DNA of 64,000 bases from Gorsachius magnificus (GCA_034008185.1 CM067082.1:83141684-83205683); one strand, 5' to 3'. Counted from the first letter of the stretch, positions 1 to 14,957 are shown. A program made the numbers and translations. The notes: generated by a model not told the origin, from the letters alone.

Positions 1-199
1 TGCAATGTTAGGCATTGTACAAAATATTAATTCCTGCCCCTGAGACCTGTGCATAGGCAAGGCAAAACCAAGGTAGTTCAAGCAAGCGTAACCGAGCAGA
101 GTAGTAAGTGGAGTGGGGCAGGCGTGTTTGTTAGGCGGCTGCTTTGCTTTCTGGTCTTGATTAAGTGTGGATTAACTTAATGGAAAGCGGTGAAGGCGA

Positions 200-440
200 G
201 TTGCAGGGGACCAGGAGGGAAGGGTGGGAGTATCGTTGCAGTTGGTTGTGGAGGAGCTCGATTTGGAATGAGTGGGGGAGAAATCACGCCTGGCGTGGGG
301 GACCGAGCCGCCGCCTCCCCGTCTGTTAGCGGGAGGGCTGGGGGAGGCAGGGGGGCGAGGGTCGGGCTACCTCACCAGGCCGGTGACTTCTTGGCAGTCT
401 GAAATGGCTGCGCTACAAGATACGCTCCTTCTGCCCCGGG
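200..440. promoter_or_regulatory. CpG-rich patch, possible edge of a CpG island
   Basis: About 16 CpG dinucleotides fall in roughly 240 bases, with GC-rich runs such as gagccgccgcctccccg near 305-320 and ggggggcgagggtcggg near 350-365. Most of the surrounding sequence is AT-rich and CpG-poor. A patch like this at the left edge fits the shore of a promoter CpG island lying outside the window, perhaps that of PHLPP1 exon 1. No TATA box, known initiator or recognisable coding exon is seen in it. A short open frame from 404 (MAALQDTL...) has no family match I know. Confidence 0.4.
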
Positions 441-3400
441 GACTGAGAGAGCTGTTTCCCCAGCTTCGTTTACTCCTCAGTGCTTGCTGTGGCAAAAAAA
501 AAATATTTGCAGTAATTAGAAAAACTAATGCTTTATGAGAAGCAGAGGCAGTGATTATACCACTTACAAGTTGTCCCTATGCGCTTCCTGGTGTGATGAA
601 AAGCAATTGTTTATTTGTGTGGTTCTCCCTCAACCCTTTCTCCGTTCCCTTGTTCTTTGATATTGGAAAGATAAATGCCTTCTCCCCTGCCTGTTTTACA
701 AATGGCTGCTTAGTGGCAAAGATGTTTCTGAAGAACCTGCTTGAAGTGAGAGAGGTTGATCAATACGATGCATGGAAGGGTGAGAAACGGAGTTTTCCCT
801 CCCTCCTGGCTTGCCATGCAGCCTCCCGTGTTACCGGCTAGTGAACCTGGAGGTGCCAGTGCCGGTGCTCCGTAGGACGTGGAGATTCCCCTGGAGCCTC
901 CCTTCTTCTAAGAGGTCTACATCTGAATCATGGCTGTCCCTCTTGTGGTGGCTGTGAATCGTTATTGCCTTCCTAATGATGGAACACAGGTCTCCTGTGG
1001 TTTGCTATAATAAGATGAGTCACCGAAATGTTGTGTAATTGCTGTTGAAATGTCTTAAGGTGATTTTCTTATTTAACTTCCTCATTCTAAAAGTGATGCC
1101 AATATTTGTCATCTGTAACTTATCATATATCTAGTTCTACGGAATCACTTGCTGTAGCTGCAGATGCTGTGAACTTCAGAGCCTGCCTGCCTGCTCTGAC
1201 TGCATTAGGCTCTAAGAGCCAAAGTCTATTTTCTTTAACCAAGAAGGTAGCTGTTCAGAGTAGCCAGAACAATTAAAGTGTTATTTGCTTTTCTGTAGGT
1301 TCGTAAGTCAAGCATGGTGCTTCTCTTGCTTTATGTGACTATGGCATGCACACGCTTCTGATGGGAGGTGAAGTCGGAGCCTTTATAATTCTCAGGGGTG
1401 AGAAGATGATTGTAAATTGAGGAAGTCTCAAACTAAGCTTTTTCTAAGTTCTGTCAGCCTCTCCTCTTAGTTTGACATAATTTTTCTGTGACCTAGGCTT
1501 ACTCTCATTCCAAAACTACTTCCAATTCCAACAATAGGTGAGGCTCCAGGACAGATTTCACTGGTGTTGGAGGGCAAAGGTGATGAATTTATCTCCAAGA
1601 GGAACTTCTTTCCTAGCTGGTGGAATGATTTTAGTGTAGATGCAGTGAGGTAGTATTTCCATCTCTGAAGTGACTGAGAAGTACCTGGTCCATGGTTTAT
1701 TACTTCTGGGAAAAATACCTTTTCTTGTTCCACTGCGTGGTGGATGGAGCGGGCTGCTGTGTGTAACCTTGCAGTCCTGCGATTTCTGTATCTTGTATTC
1801 TGTGTTTTAGTTGCATCGTCTCTCCTTGATCAGTGATGGAAGAAAGAAGGCAGTTTCAAACACTCTCTAGTTGTCCAAAATATGCTACAAAAGCTATAGG
1901 TAGCAGCTTAACGCCGAGAAGAAGCAAGGGTCTTAATTATTAAAGCTGTGAATCTCAGAGCCATGGTAGTTTTGCAGTTTTCTTTTATTTCTCATGCTCA
2001 TACCTTAGAATGGGAGGGCAGGGGATATGAACGGAGAACAAATACGTGGTTGGATGAGAGGATTTTTATTGTTTTTGGGGAAAATTGGGTTCACCTCCAT
2101 CTTGCAGCACAGAAGTGTGCTGTGGCTCTACTGAAGGGTGGGAAGGGCACTGTGGTCAGTGCCGTAGGCCTTCAGTGAGCGAAGGATACCAGAGCCCCTG
2201 GCAGGGAAAATGCTGCTAAGCCTGGTACAGTATTTTTGCTTTCCTTCGCTCTGTTTTCTGTAGATAAGTCTGTGCCCCTTGGAAGAGGTTACAGGAGTAT
2301 AATTGGCCCAGGACTAACTGCAGCTGTAAAGCAATCTCTGGTGTGTTGTGCTGTTGGCACTAGGCTAAATATTAAAAAGCGAGCTTAACCAAGAATGGGA
2401 TATACCACTAGGGAGCTGTGACTCTTCCATCTGACTCCTTGAATTAATTCTAGAGCTCAAAGAAGAAGTTTGAGAGCGAGCAGCCTGGGGGCTCAAACAA
2501 TAAATTGCAAATTGAGAAGCGGTATTTTAAGAATTTTGTGAGTGTTGGGGTAAGGGAGTTACATGCTTGAGGTGTGCTAGTATGGATGAAAGCCTAGCTT
2601 TTCTGTGGATAGCAGTTCTAATGTTTTTTTTTTTTTAATTAAAATTTCTTGACACCTTTTTGGGTTGGGGGACAATTTTAAAATTTTATCTGAATTCAGT
2701 GAATTTTTCCCATAATCCCAGCAATTTGACAAAGGAGTTATTTAAGTGAAAGAACAAGCCTTCATTTGGATTTTCAAGGACACCTTGTCAGATATCATGG
2801 TTTTGCAGCCTGTATGGAAGAGAGGGAGCACTTATTCCAGATGTTATAAGATTTAAAAGCGGGGGGGGAGAGCAGTAACCATGATGAATTGGAATAATGC
2901 TTGCATTCATTTATTTGTGTATGACATTCAAAACTCCAAAGACTGCGGAAACGTACTTGTGTCTTTGAAAAGGTTCTGTAAACTGATAGATGCAAAATAG
3001 TGAACACTAAGTAAGGTGAGTATACCAAAGGAGGAAGTCCTCAAGGCTTCATCTGTACTTAATTTCCATGACAACACCTAGCCACTCAGATAAGAATAAG
3101 GAAACCATTTGGGGGTTACAGGTAAAAGAAGGAATTTAATATTTTTGCCATTCTTTTTTTGCTCTTTCCTAGCCTTTCTTTTTCCCTTGTGGGAGGATCA
3201 CACAATATCACATGCACCTAGCATAATTGTGAAAACTGGGCTCAAACATATGTAACAGATCTGCCACTGTTCCTTCTCTTGAGCCTAGAGCTAAAGCCAA
3301 TCCTAGTTTGCTAAACAGAATTGCAGACTGTATAGTTTGCCCATAGATGACTTTAATAAATAAATTTAAAAACCCAAACAACACAACAAAAACAACCAAA

Positions 3401-6400
3401 CAAAAAACCCCAATGCCAAACCTACAGTGCAAGGTGTCTGTCATTTTGGGGGCTGCTACGCAATGAAATCCAACTGCTGCTTTTTTCCTCGCATCAGTTT
3501 CTGTGTGGAGACCAATAACGTCTAAAGTATTTGCAACGTATTTAAAACAAAATCCACTTGGAGTGAATTTAGAAGGGAAACAAATGGACCAGGGATGCGG
3601 AGATGCTGCCGCGGACCTCGCAGGTGGAATGGAATGTCTCTGTTTACAGGAGTGTAAAAATAACCATGCCACGACACGTTGCCGAGGCAGGAATAGCCGT
3701 GAGACTCTCTCCTCTTACTTCATATCATTCTTACGCAGGCAATACCAACTTTATCTGTTAATCTGTGTGCTTATTAATCCAATATAAACTGAAGTTTAAA
3801 TATCTGATACTCACCTGAAAGAGCCAAATGGTGTCAGACTGCTGTGAGCTATCGGATGGAGATGCTAAGCTGCTATATTCAGCTTCCATGACCTTGCTTT
3901 TCAGTGACTCTTCTAGCTGTTGTTGCTTTTTCTCCTAGTCAGTTAATACAATAGCAGGCTTTTCTGGCACAGCATTTGTCAGGGCACTAAACCTATGGGC
4001 AAGGAGCCCGTAGAGCATTCAAAAAGCAGGGCATGAGCTCCTTTTAGCACATTCATGTAATGTAGCTTTCTGCATTGCTGTTCACTTCATCAGAATGGCC
4101 TCTCGGCTCAGCCTTTCTACTTCAGAGAAGGGTTTGACACGTTTTTAAATCCCCAAGCTGTGGTGCGGTGTATCAGCTGGGAAGGTTGTTTGTTTGAAAA
4201 GAGTAGTAAGGAGACTTTTGTGGCCGAGGAAGAGAGACCTGTGCTGGAATCGAGGTGTGGAACGTGCTAGCTTTAACGCTGCTGCGTTCAGCGATGCCTT
4301 ATTTTGTAGGCAAGGATCTTGTTGAGCGGGTTTGCCCAAATAGATACAACCTATAATATAATGAAGACTTGTGGTTGACTTCTTCCTTTTTGAAAAGCTA
4401 TCTTGTGTAGACTTTGTGATCCTATTATATAGATAAGTCATTTTAATCTAAAAAGTCTTTTGTGGAAGTGCTTGGGAGTTTCCCTAGCTGTAGTTCGAAG
4501 ACCAGTGTGTGCTTTGTGCATGCCCTAGGCGGTGTTTTGGCGTGGGAAAGATTCAGATGTAGCCCACGTGGTTTGGGTACGTTATATGCAACTGGTTGTT
4601 GCTCTTTACCTTTTTTTTGAGTTTGTTCCCAGACCTTAAAGATTACTTCAACTGTAGAAGACTCTGACTAGGGTGTTGACTTGCAAATGAACGTGTGACT
4701 AATCGCGTGTAGCTCCAGAGTTGCCTGAGTGTTTTCCTGCTACGTGCCCGGTTAACGGAAGCTTCTCCTCTGTCTTTTCCTAGTCTTGCAACTTAAAACC
4801 ACACATCTACCATCCCTTCTGCAGACTGATGGCAGCGTTGTAACTTTGTGTGGTGGGAGGGATGGAATGAAACTTTGTGTAGTGATTATGGTTTGTTTGG
4901 GGATTTAGATTGAAAGTATTTGGTTCATGAGATTGCCACCTTGACCTACTGTTATGTATCTGAATTTCTACATGTGTGGGAAGTCACCTGCAAACAGCAG
5001 GCATAGAAGTTACAAGGTGGGAAGGAGATGGGCAAGGTGTTGGATTATAAAAGGATTCAACAAGCAATAGAAAAACTCAAAAGAGAAAGCTGTTTCGTAG
5101 CCAGACAATTTCATGGTCTGACCAACTGCATGTTCCCACAAACAAGTGCACTGTCATGGCTGTGGGTAGTAAAGGAAAGGAACGCTGGACATGAACTGCA
5201 GAAGCAGGGGTAGAAGGGATGATAATACCTCAAGATGATCCTGCTGCTGAACTGGACACGTGGTGTCATGAAACCCTGGTCTGAGGAGGAACCCTAAAGG
5301 GAATGCTTGCCGTCTTGTACTCAAGAATGCAGAGGCAGTGTGTAAGGTGGTTGTGTAGGGAGTGAACAGACAGAATGGGGTTTTGTTAGTTTGTGGGTTT
5401 AGTGTTTGTTTGGATTTTTTTGGTTTTGCTTTTTTCTTTTGGATTTTTTTTTGTTAGTGCTTGCTCTCTTTCAGTATTGCTGAAGTTAACCATTCCCTTC
5501 ACATTTTCAATTGTTCGTGAACAACGTGCAGCTGATGGCTGGGCATTTCACGGAGAGATCAGACATGAGCAAAGAGGAGCAACCACTCAGCAATCCTTTG
5601 CAACAGGAGGGAGGGAGAGAGAGGGAAGATGTTTTCAGAGGTGAATTTGGGAGATGGCAACCCTGTGGCAAAACAGTTTGAAGGGCTTGTGTGGAAGAGA
5701 GCGAGCCAGACACAAGTCACCTCTCTGCTGAGCCCGTGTGATTCTGCTTGCCTGGACGTAAAGACAAGCAGCTGCAGCAATTTCTAAACCTCATGTTAAC
5801 ATTGTTGATGGTGCTCTACCGAGACCTGGCTTACGTGCTTCACCATTGAAATACTATTAAAAGATTAATATAATGCTTCGTTGTTGTTGACAAAACAGCC
5901 CCATAGCACCGATAGAGCAACCAAGACTGCCTAATGCATGCAACAGCATAAATATACACTGTTTCATCCTAGAATATGAAAAGTATGTTGTACAGAGTAA
6001 CTAGCATAGTTTCTGTTCTGTCTGGTCTAGCTGATGTTGAACATATCCAAATGCTTACCCCTGCTAGGAATTTTAAGAGCAGCTTCCCTGTGTATTGCAT
6101 TAATATTTTTAGTAGTTTCATATTAGTTGCCTGCTTCAAGAGCTGTCTTCAAAAGTGTTAGGAGCATGTCAGTTCTAAAATAACTTCTTCCCTTACATGG
6201 GAAGATGAATTAAATTGTACCGTAAAAATTTCTTAGGCTGCTTCATGGATAATTCATTATCAGACACAGAAATTTTAATTTCCCCCCCCACCTTAGTGAA
6301 AGTGACTTTCAGTTCAAGGGAGATGGTGGTGTGGTTCATGCTGCATGCTGTTGTACGGATGTGGAGAAATGCTGGTGTCATCCTAAGCATGCATGATCTA

Positions 6401-9400
6401 TTGCAATTTTAATTAGAAAAAACGAGACTCGGGAAAGTTGACAGCTCTTAGGAATTAAATGGGCAGACTCAATCTGCAGAGTGCAAAAAGCAGGAAACTT
6501 GGCTTTTGAGGGTTTTTGTAGAGACTTAATCAGTTCTAAGTATTGAAGGAGAGCAACTGTTTAACCCTAGCTATTGAGCACATTTTTTTGTTTTGTTTTT
6601 TGGTAGTTGGAATAATAAATGTCTAATTTACACCTTATACATCACTACTTTACCCTGTTGCCACTTACTGTATTTTCTAAAAGTTTGCGATTTATATGAC
6701 AAGGCAGAGTAAACTTTTTCCTTTAAACAAGGAAAGCCGTATTGCAGTTCTCTTTCCATTTTTCTGAAACCACTGATGAAATAAAATTCAGAAAGAGTTT
6801 TTTTTTCCCTTCCCATGTAACTTGGCTAGCCCTTGCTAAATCTCCTGAGACCTTGATACTTGTTCACAAAGCATACCTGACTTTCTCACCTTGTATATGA
6901 AGGACGTCTCACTGGTACTGTAGTTTCTGATCTTTGCCTCCATGTAATGCCACTGACTTGCTGTATGTTGGTGTTGCTTCTGTAGCATTACTTCTGTCCG
7001 TGTTCCTCAATGGGAGTGGCGGAAGAAAAGTGAAGAAATGACATCTATAATCTTCCATGTGGGACATTTAAAATCTTTCACGTGGCAGGTCTTTGGTAGG
7101 AAGGCTGAGAGGGGAGGAGAGCAGCAGACTTGTGTTTTAAACCCCACTTGAATTTTAGACAAAATAGTGAATTGCAGCTGAGATGCAGTTGTGGGGTTTA
7201 ATCTTCACTGGTAAGTTGGTCCTGCTGTTCTGTACCCCTTTTGTGGTGTGAATATGACCCTTAACGTCCTAGCATGCAGTTGTTCCTTTAATAACTAAGC
7301 CTGAGAAATCTAAGAGATTAAACATATTCTAGCTGTCCTTTGATCATGGAGTATCACTGTTGGATTTAGGCTGTAAAAAGGAAACAGGCTGTGGGACTTG
7401 GGTGAGATTTCATATAATCTGAAAACAGCATCTAAGTCTCTTCAGTCCATGAAAACTATTCTCTTTGTCATCAAACGCAGTATTAAAGTTAAGCTGAAGT
7501 TGGTGTGAAATACCCGAGTTGTTGAGGAAGGATGTCAAAGCAAAAATAAATGGGCAGCAGCAACCCCAACCCAACAAAATTTTAGTTGTATTTGCTTCGG
7601 AGTAGCCTATTTCCCAATGTGTAGCATTCAGCTGGGACGTAAACAAGGACTGTATGTATTCAAACTCGTGTGATCCCTGGCTGCAATAGGTGTTAAATCA
7701 AGTGAGATTTTTGAGGAGCAATATTGGTCATATCTGCTCAGCTAAGAGCTCTGCCTCCTCTGCTGCTGTGTGGATCAGCTATTTCTGTGTGGGCAACGTT
7801 TGCTGATGCCACTTTCAGAGCTGATAGCGCTGAAAATATGGAACATCAGCAGCCTTCAGCTTTTCTTGGGGATTTTTTTGTTGTTTTGGGGGGGAGGTTG
7901 TGTTTTGGTTTTGTTTTCCCCTTTTAAGGTGGTGAAGTTGATCACCAGTCTGAAGTTGCCAGCATAGTTTTAGGAATTTCATTTTAAGTTATGGCTGTGA
8001 CTCATTACTCTTTTTCTGGCTTAAGAATGTACAAGGATTTGGGGACAAAATAATGATTTATGAATGTTACAGAAGAACATTGTTTCCAGGAGACCGTAGA
8101 CAAAGAGGGTTTTTGGAACTCTTCAAATTTGCAGGTGGTTCCTTTTTCTTGAGCTTTACTGAGTAAGTTTAGTTTTATGTCGGAACTAAAATGGCTTTAT
8201 TTATCTAGTCCTTCATAAAACACTGCGCTCCAAACTCTGAGACTGTGCTCTTATATAACGCCTAAACTTGGGGATGAGTTGGGCCATCTCCCCTTTTCAT
8301 CAAAACTGTATTATGCATAGGCTGTTTTTTGCCAAGGAAATATGATTTATTTTTATTTTTTATACAGCTGCTTTGAAGTTCTGTTGCAAGCATACTCCTT
8401 GCTAAACTTTGAGGTAGCTTGCTTAAGAAAAGAAACATTATTTCAGCTGGATTTTTAGCTGCAGAAGTTTGTCAGCATCAAGGCCCTTCAGAAGATGGGC
8501 TTATCTGTCTCCAAGTGACAGATTTGCTTGCTGTTCCTCAAAACCACAAGATGTGCTGTGGAATCTCATCCATGTTGTCTGAAGTAGAGACGTCTTTCAT
8601 CTGAGCATGGAGCTGTTTTGTTTTAAGCTTCTGTCTCTCACTGGCATTTCTAGAGCAAGGAGAAAAGTAAGCGTGCAAGTAAGATGTAGGAGCTGTCTCC
8701 TTGCAATTCCTGGTCGAGAAAGGAACATGGGCGAACTGACTGTAAGCTTCTACCTTTGTGTAATTCTGTCTTTTTGTGTAGGCTTTGCAAGGTATTTAGC
8801 CAGTCTCGAGGAAAACTCTGTCTTGAAGCAGGTGACTTCTCATTTTCTTGCCTGCTTGTAAGAGTTTACCTACTTCCATATGCTTGAAGAACGAAGGAAC
8901 GCGTTAGTGTGCCACAGAGAGCAGAGTCTGCCAGTTGGTCTTCATCTGAGTGCTTTTCTGACAGCTGCAATCGTGTCGGTGTCATTATCTGTTGTCTGAG
9001 TGCCACCGCTCTCATCGTGGCGTGCATCTCCTGTTGTGCATACTGGAGGATTGCTGGCTCCCTCACCACTAAGAGCGAGCTTTGTGCCCTCCTGGTGATC
9101 TCTGCGGGACAACGGCGGCATAATCATGGACAGCAAAATCTATGCTGTACAGGAGATGGGGTAAGAAGCAAAAAAACCCCACCCCCAAACCCAAAAAACC
9201 CTCCACCCCTCTCATATAAACCATCTGTAGAGAAACTTGATAACACTTTCAAATCTGAAGCAATATCCTTGGAATCTAAGCTAATCTAATGCTACCTTGA
9301 GCATCTTAAAGCCCTGACAGCCATATGGTACTTTACACTGAGGTAGCTGACCTTGGAAATTCATGTTAGTGCTAGGAAAATGGAAAAGAAACAGAGGGAG

Positions 9401-11017
9401 ACCGTGGTGAGGAAGGGTCTATGGCACTGTGATTAGTTTTGGTGTAATACTACTTTTTTTTTTGTCTCGCTGTCGTGTGGCCGGGCGTATAGCATTTGTA
9501 TTCCAGGTGCTTGGCTCTCTCCTGTGGCATGTGGAAAATAGTTTCGTGTGGCTGCGAGAATAGAACATACCAAAAAGAGAGATCCAGAAATAGCTAAGCT
9601 GGTCAGAGAATCGGTATTTAAGATGCCTGTCTGGTGTATGTCTGTACCTTTCATTAATAAAAAAAAATCGGGGGGTTTTGGGGTTTGGAGTGGGGTTTTT
9701 TGAGTTTGTTTTTGTTTTTCCTCTTGCTGTGTACAGGAGCCTGGCTGAAGTTACTGAATTGACAGGGCCTACGTATGGGTATATTTAAGCTGGGGAATCT
9801 CATGCTTTCATGGAAGGATGGAAAATTTATGCAAGTTATGAAATGAAATAGTACTCGCCTCTGTAGTCCTGAATCACTGTCCAGCAAAATCTGATGCTAC
9901 CTTTTCTCTCCCCAGGTTCTTAGTGCTTGTTCTCTTCATTTAGGATTAAGTATGGGGTCCCATTTCTGGTTTTAACGTCACGGGAAGGGAATTCCTGAAA
10001 CTGCATGGTTTGCCTTTTATGGAATTGGTCCTTTTTTTTAAAAGAAGCCCAGGGACGCTAAATGGCGAGACAGAACTGGGGGTAGAACCTTGCTTCCAGG
10101 GGTTTGTGAGGGCCAGTGACTCGCACATTTAGAGACCTCTAACCCTGTTGTGCATATAGATGATGGTGGGAGCAGCTCTTAGTGCTTCAAGGCATGGGGA
10201 ACCCCCTAGAAGAGCATTGCTTTGTTCCAGAATATGATTTACCGTTAGCTATTCACTAGCCTTGTCTCTTGAACAGCATTTTCTTTCTCCAATAAAAAAT
10301 GAAGTGGGAGGAAACCACTTTCTTGAGTATTGGAACGAGAGCGGAACAAATTCTGGCAGCGGCGGCAGGGATTCTTTGGGGAAAGTCCGTCTTTACTGAC
10401 GGTGCAGACTCCTGTCTGTTTCTGCATCTACCAAAAAAGCATCGTGGTCTTGGTACAGGGACTTGGTAGGGATGATTCCTGTGCAACTAATGCAGTAGAC
10501 TTGAGGGAGTTTTTCTGATAAGCAGCACGCCTTCCCGCTCAAATACAAACTGAGACATCAGCTTCTGCGCTGTCTTCCCAACCCCTTCTTTGAATTTAAA
10601 TATGCTTAAATATGTGTGCGAGAAACTATTAAAAATAATAAGTCACGTTTAAGAAGGCCCATAGGCAGGTAAGCAGGCTTAGGCCAGGTTTGGGGCCCCC
10701 GTCGTCCCTGGGAGGCTTGCTGCGGGAGGGTGTGGGCGAGCCAGCGTGTGGGGTGGGCAGAGCAGTGGGGGGAGGCATCAGGGCCCCGCCGCTGCCGTGC
10801 GGCTTGTGCCAGTATTGTGAGTCAGAAATCGTAGTCACCTTGAAAACGCTGTTTGTTTCGCAAGTGGGTAAGGATGGGAATGAGTTGGTTAAATTTGTCG
10901 GTGTAGTCTGCCCCAGAGCCACGCGTCTTCTTAACCGGTTGCAGGAAGATATTTTCCTGTTTACTGTATCAGGTAGTGAAGCAACCACAGCTATAATTTT
11001 CCATTTACTTACTGTGA

Positions 11018-11060
11018 TCTCTCTCTCTCTCATTATATATATATGTGTGTGTGTGTGTGT
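11018..11060. repeat. Compound microsatellite (CT)n-(AT)n-(GT)n
   Basis: Three adjoining dinucleotide tracts are visible: CT units to about 11031, AT units at 11033-11044, and GT units to 11060. It lies in intron 1. The lengths (about 6, 6 and 8 units) are modest, so length polymorphism is possible but not certain. Confidence 0.9.
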
Positions 11061-14000
11061 AGTGAGCTGTGGGAACCAGGTTTAGGATCCCAGATACGAT
11101 ACTATCACCCTATAAACAAAAATGCATTTTTTTTCCCCAGTAACAGTCTTTAAATTCTGCCTGGCCTACATACTGCCCCTTGCTAACTGCACATCCGTAA
11201 CTTGTGTGGTTTCTCACAGCAAACGAGTCCAGAGGCTACCTTACTGCTTGCTTTCTGTGGAAAACTTTCCATCTTAAATAGGTGAATTGAAAGTGATTCT
11301 CAACAGAAGAGCTCTGAGAATGTACTCGCTAGCTCAGGGAAGCTGCTTGCTTTCTTCAAATCCAAACAAAGAGCAGACAGTGTATATTTGAAAGCCTTTT
11401 TGTCATGATTCAGACCACTTGTCCTAGTTTCCAAAGGCCGGCTCAATAATGTCAGCTCGAGACTTACAATGGGATATGTCAGTATTTATTCTACCTCTTC
11501 TCCACTTCATAACATCCTAGTCCCATTATTTCATCCCTGCTCTCCTCCCATTGTTAAATAGCTCGATTCTGTCAGGTTGAATAAATATCTAAATTCTGCC
11601 CACTGGAGAACGGCTGGGTTTCGTCAGCAGATATAAAACGACCCACAATTTCTATAAAATGGAGCAGCACATTGCTGCTGCCTTTGTCTGTCTGTGGGCT
11701 ACCCCTCTGCACAAACCCGCTAAAGCCACGACGAGGTGATGAGAAATACAGCTCCTGGTCTCCGCGGGCTCTGTCTTTGGTGCTCTTAAGTGAGCAGGCA
11801 GTTGTGCGAGCCTGGCACCCGTGGTCTATGCTTTGGCCACCCATGTGTTCATATATCATGGATGATGGTAAAAGAAATTGTTTTAACTGCTGATGGCTGC
11901 AGACATGCTGAAGTAGCATGTTGCATTCTGTAAATATGATTCGGAGCTAACGAAGCAGATCAGAGAGAAGCAGCCTTTTACATAATGCCATTGCATCAGC
12001 ACTAATATGACTAATCTATTTGGACAAGTAACGATGAACTTCTGAATGGCTTATTGCAGGATGCTTGAGTAACTCGGTTAGAAACAACAACCTTTGTACT
12101 GGCGTGATAATCTTTTTATAAGAACAAGTGGCTAGGTTCTCTTCAGAAGTTGTACTATTTTTGTTTTGGAGCAGTGGGATGACAAAGTCCTGGGGCAATG
12201 CGTTAATAAAAAAAAACAAACCCAAAGGAGGAAAAAAAAACCCAACTGAACTTCGTTGTAATTGCAGGCTGGAAAACATTTTGGATCAGCGTCTGTGGAT
12301 ACAGAAGAGAGGGGAGAAAGGGACTGGGGGTGCACAGTGGCACAGGGCGCGTGTCGGGGGACAGATAAAACTGCTAATGGCTGCCTATAGAAAGTTTGCA
12401 CCTTTTGCTTGAAAAAAGTTAGGTGTTTCTTAATTTACCCATAAACTAAAGAATTAATAAAGAAAAATAGCCCAAAGTTTCAGTGTACTTGGGTTTTCAC
12501 AGACTCTAGGCAAATCTGTGTTAGTTCCAGGTTGAGAGGCCTGGTGGCTGAGTATTTTTGTATTTGGTAGATTCACAGGCTCCTTTTACCTTCCTGAGCA
12601 TGTGCTTCTGGTACCGTTCTTCTAGCACAGCACATAACATAGAGGGCTGAATCTCTGACGATACTTGGACTGAACGCATGGGGTTTTTTTTCCTCCACAG
12701 ACTGGTGTAATGCTCTTGGCTTGTCCGCTTTAAAATGTTACTTCTCATGTGCTGTCCTGTGGTGCTGGCTAACTCTCAAGGAGAGGAGACAGTAAATCCA
12801 ATAGCTTAATATATTATATAAAGTATGGGTGCTGGTCCTATCTATGTAATTTTATTAAACTGAAGCTGCCTTTTGTCAATAAGAGTGGTATCGTTGCTTT
12901 ATACTACTTCTGTTGAAGCTGGGTAGGTTTTTTTAAACCTCATAACAAGACAGTATACCAGAGGCAGACATCCTGGTTAGGTGGGAAGCGTGGAGCAGCA
13001 AGGGAGCCTGCAGCATTCCCGTTTTTTCCAGCCTGGTACGGCCTTTGTTTTTGTCAGGGGTGCATCTGCAGCAAGAAGCTATCTGCGTGTGCCATGCTGG
13101 GTGGGTCTTGTACTTGATAGCATCTTTTATCTTTCAGTAATATACCTCAGAGAAATGAGTCTTTAAATGTGTTTTGTTCCTCTTTTGTTTTCATTAAATA
13201 ATAAATTTACTAATGCCTTGGAGCATTACTGTCCTTTAGCGTAAGGAGGAAGTTAGAAGAGTACGCGAAGTAACAGCCTTATTCACCAGGAATCTTACTA
13301 TTTGTTGAAGGGTTGTGTAGATAAAGCTGAAGGTGACTTGATAAGGAGTCCTGCGCTTTGAAAGGACAGATTTCCTGAATATGCTTTTTTCATCTTTTTG
13401 GCCAGTTCTCCATCTAAAACTGCTGCTGTCGCATTTTTACTTTTCAGCAGGTTTCCTTTACAGATGAGCTCATGAGGCTGTCTGATGCATCTCTGGGAAG
13501 ATTATGTTTAGTCATGGGGAAACTATCTGTTGCAGTTATTTCCAAGAAATGTAAGAGTAGTCCTGAGCTACTGTATTGGGGTTATCATTGTGACAGTACC
13601 TAGATAGGACTATGAAGTTTGCAAATAGATTTTGAAGAAAGTCTGACTTGGTGTCTTGAATTGTATTTGCTTCGCTCCCAAATGGATTTTTCTCCTAATG
13701 AGAGTTGAATGAACACAGCTGCTCTACTTGCAGCTTGCATGGAAAGCTTTAAAAGTTATTGTGTCTGTGTGCTTTTTTCTTTCTTTTGGTTTTTTTTTTC
13801 CCCCCCCTGAAATGGTAAGCAAAGCATAAAATTCAGAAGGCAAGAAAAGCTGGGGGTAGAAGGTTGCCTTTCAGTCCAGTATCTTGAGGCCTAGCATAGT
13901 GCTGTCAGATCATTTCCATGTTCCTCCACAAGCAAACTTTACTGCGGGAACACGAGAATTTCCTTTCCATGCGTTGAATCCTGTGTGGTGAAAACTTAAT

Positions 14001-14957
14001 TCCACGTGTGGATTCAGGACGTCTTTTTGTATTAGCTTTAAAAGTCTTGGAAAAGAGCACCTTCATGTTTGTTACTAAGTAACTGCTTCTAGAAAAGAAA
14101 AAAATTAATCCCTGTACAATTTTTTTTCAAACGTGGTCTACTTTCCTACTTTAAAATGGCTAAGTTACATAATTTGGCTGTTTCAAATTGAGCTGATGAG
14201 ATCAATATCTCTTTCAGTTTAGACTTTGAAGAAGAAAGTTTCTCAATTAAGAAGCAAAGAAGTTAATCCAAAGAAGCTATGTGATGATCAGCTAATGATC
14301 AGGTTCCAGTGGACTGATGAGTTTATTTGTCAAAGGTAGTCAAAGGATTTTGAAACTACACAAAGTCCTTGGACTCCACTTTATGATTTAGTAAGACAAA
14401 ACTTCAGCGACAGCTGCTAACTCATCACCTCCTTGGAGCTGAAATCTCCAAGTCAAAAGTCCGGACAAAGCCCCTCTTTTGGAGAAGAGCAGTTGGTTTT
14501 GCCTCATAGCAAGTTCTAGTTGGCTTGCTGCACATGTTTCGGAGGGTTAGAATGGGCTAGCCAGCTTTCCTCAGAGGTGCATTACAAACTTGAACACCTT
14601 TCTTCCAAAGCTTGTGATGACAAGCTCTCAACTGATTATTTCAAATTTAGAAATCCGTCAAGCCTCCGTGACTGATACGGCACTCTTGGTTCCTGGTTGA
14701 GCATTGGTCTAATGATGTGCTTTGTATCATTTTTACCTTACACTTAAGGTAGCTTCAGGAAAATGATCTCTACCATGTTAAGTAACTGTGACCTTGGTTT
14801 ACGTGGTAAGCCTTCCTAGCAGGACTTTGGTCTGTTCATTTCATCCTTGGGAAACACGGGAACCGCTGCTGAAGTCAGCTTGTGGAGGCAGTGGTGAGTT
14901 CTGCCCTGGAAGTAACAAGACCTGAAGCAAAAGAATAGCGAAAGCATTTCAAGGAGT

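Noticed and set aside
3208..3672. 154-codon open frame on the minus strand with a hydrophobic stretch
   Set aside because: The hydrophobic part comes from an A/C-rich low-complexity tract on the + strand (about 3353-3420); no domain, no splice context and no family match.
8909..9289. 126-codon + strand frame with a hydrophobic cysteine-rich segment (VGVIICCLSATALIVACISC)
   Set aside because: It looks like a transmembrane segment but has no signal context or known family; the tail (KTPPPNPKNPPP) is low complexity. Likely chance.
10629..11085. Overlapping 131- and 134-codon frames on opposite strands
   Set aside because: They follow from a GC-rich block and the neighbouring dinucleotide repeat; no recognisable protein.
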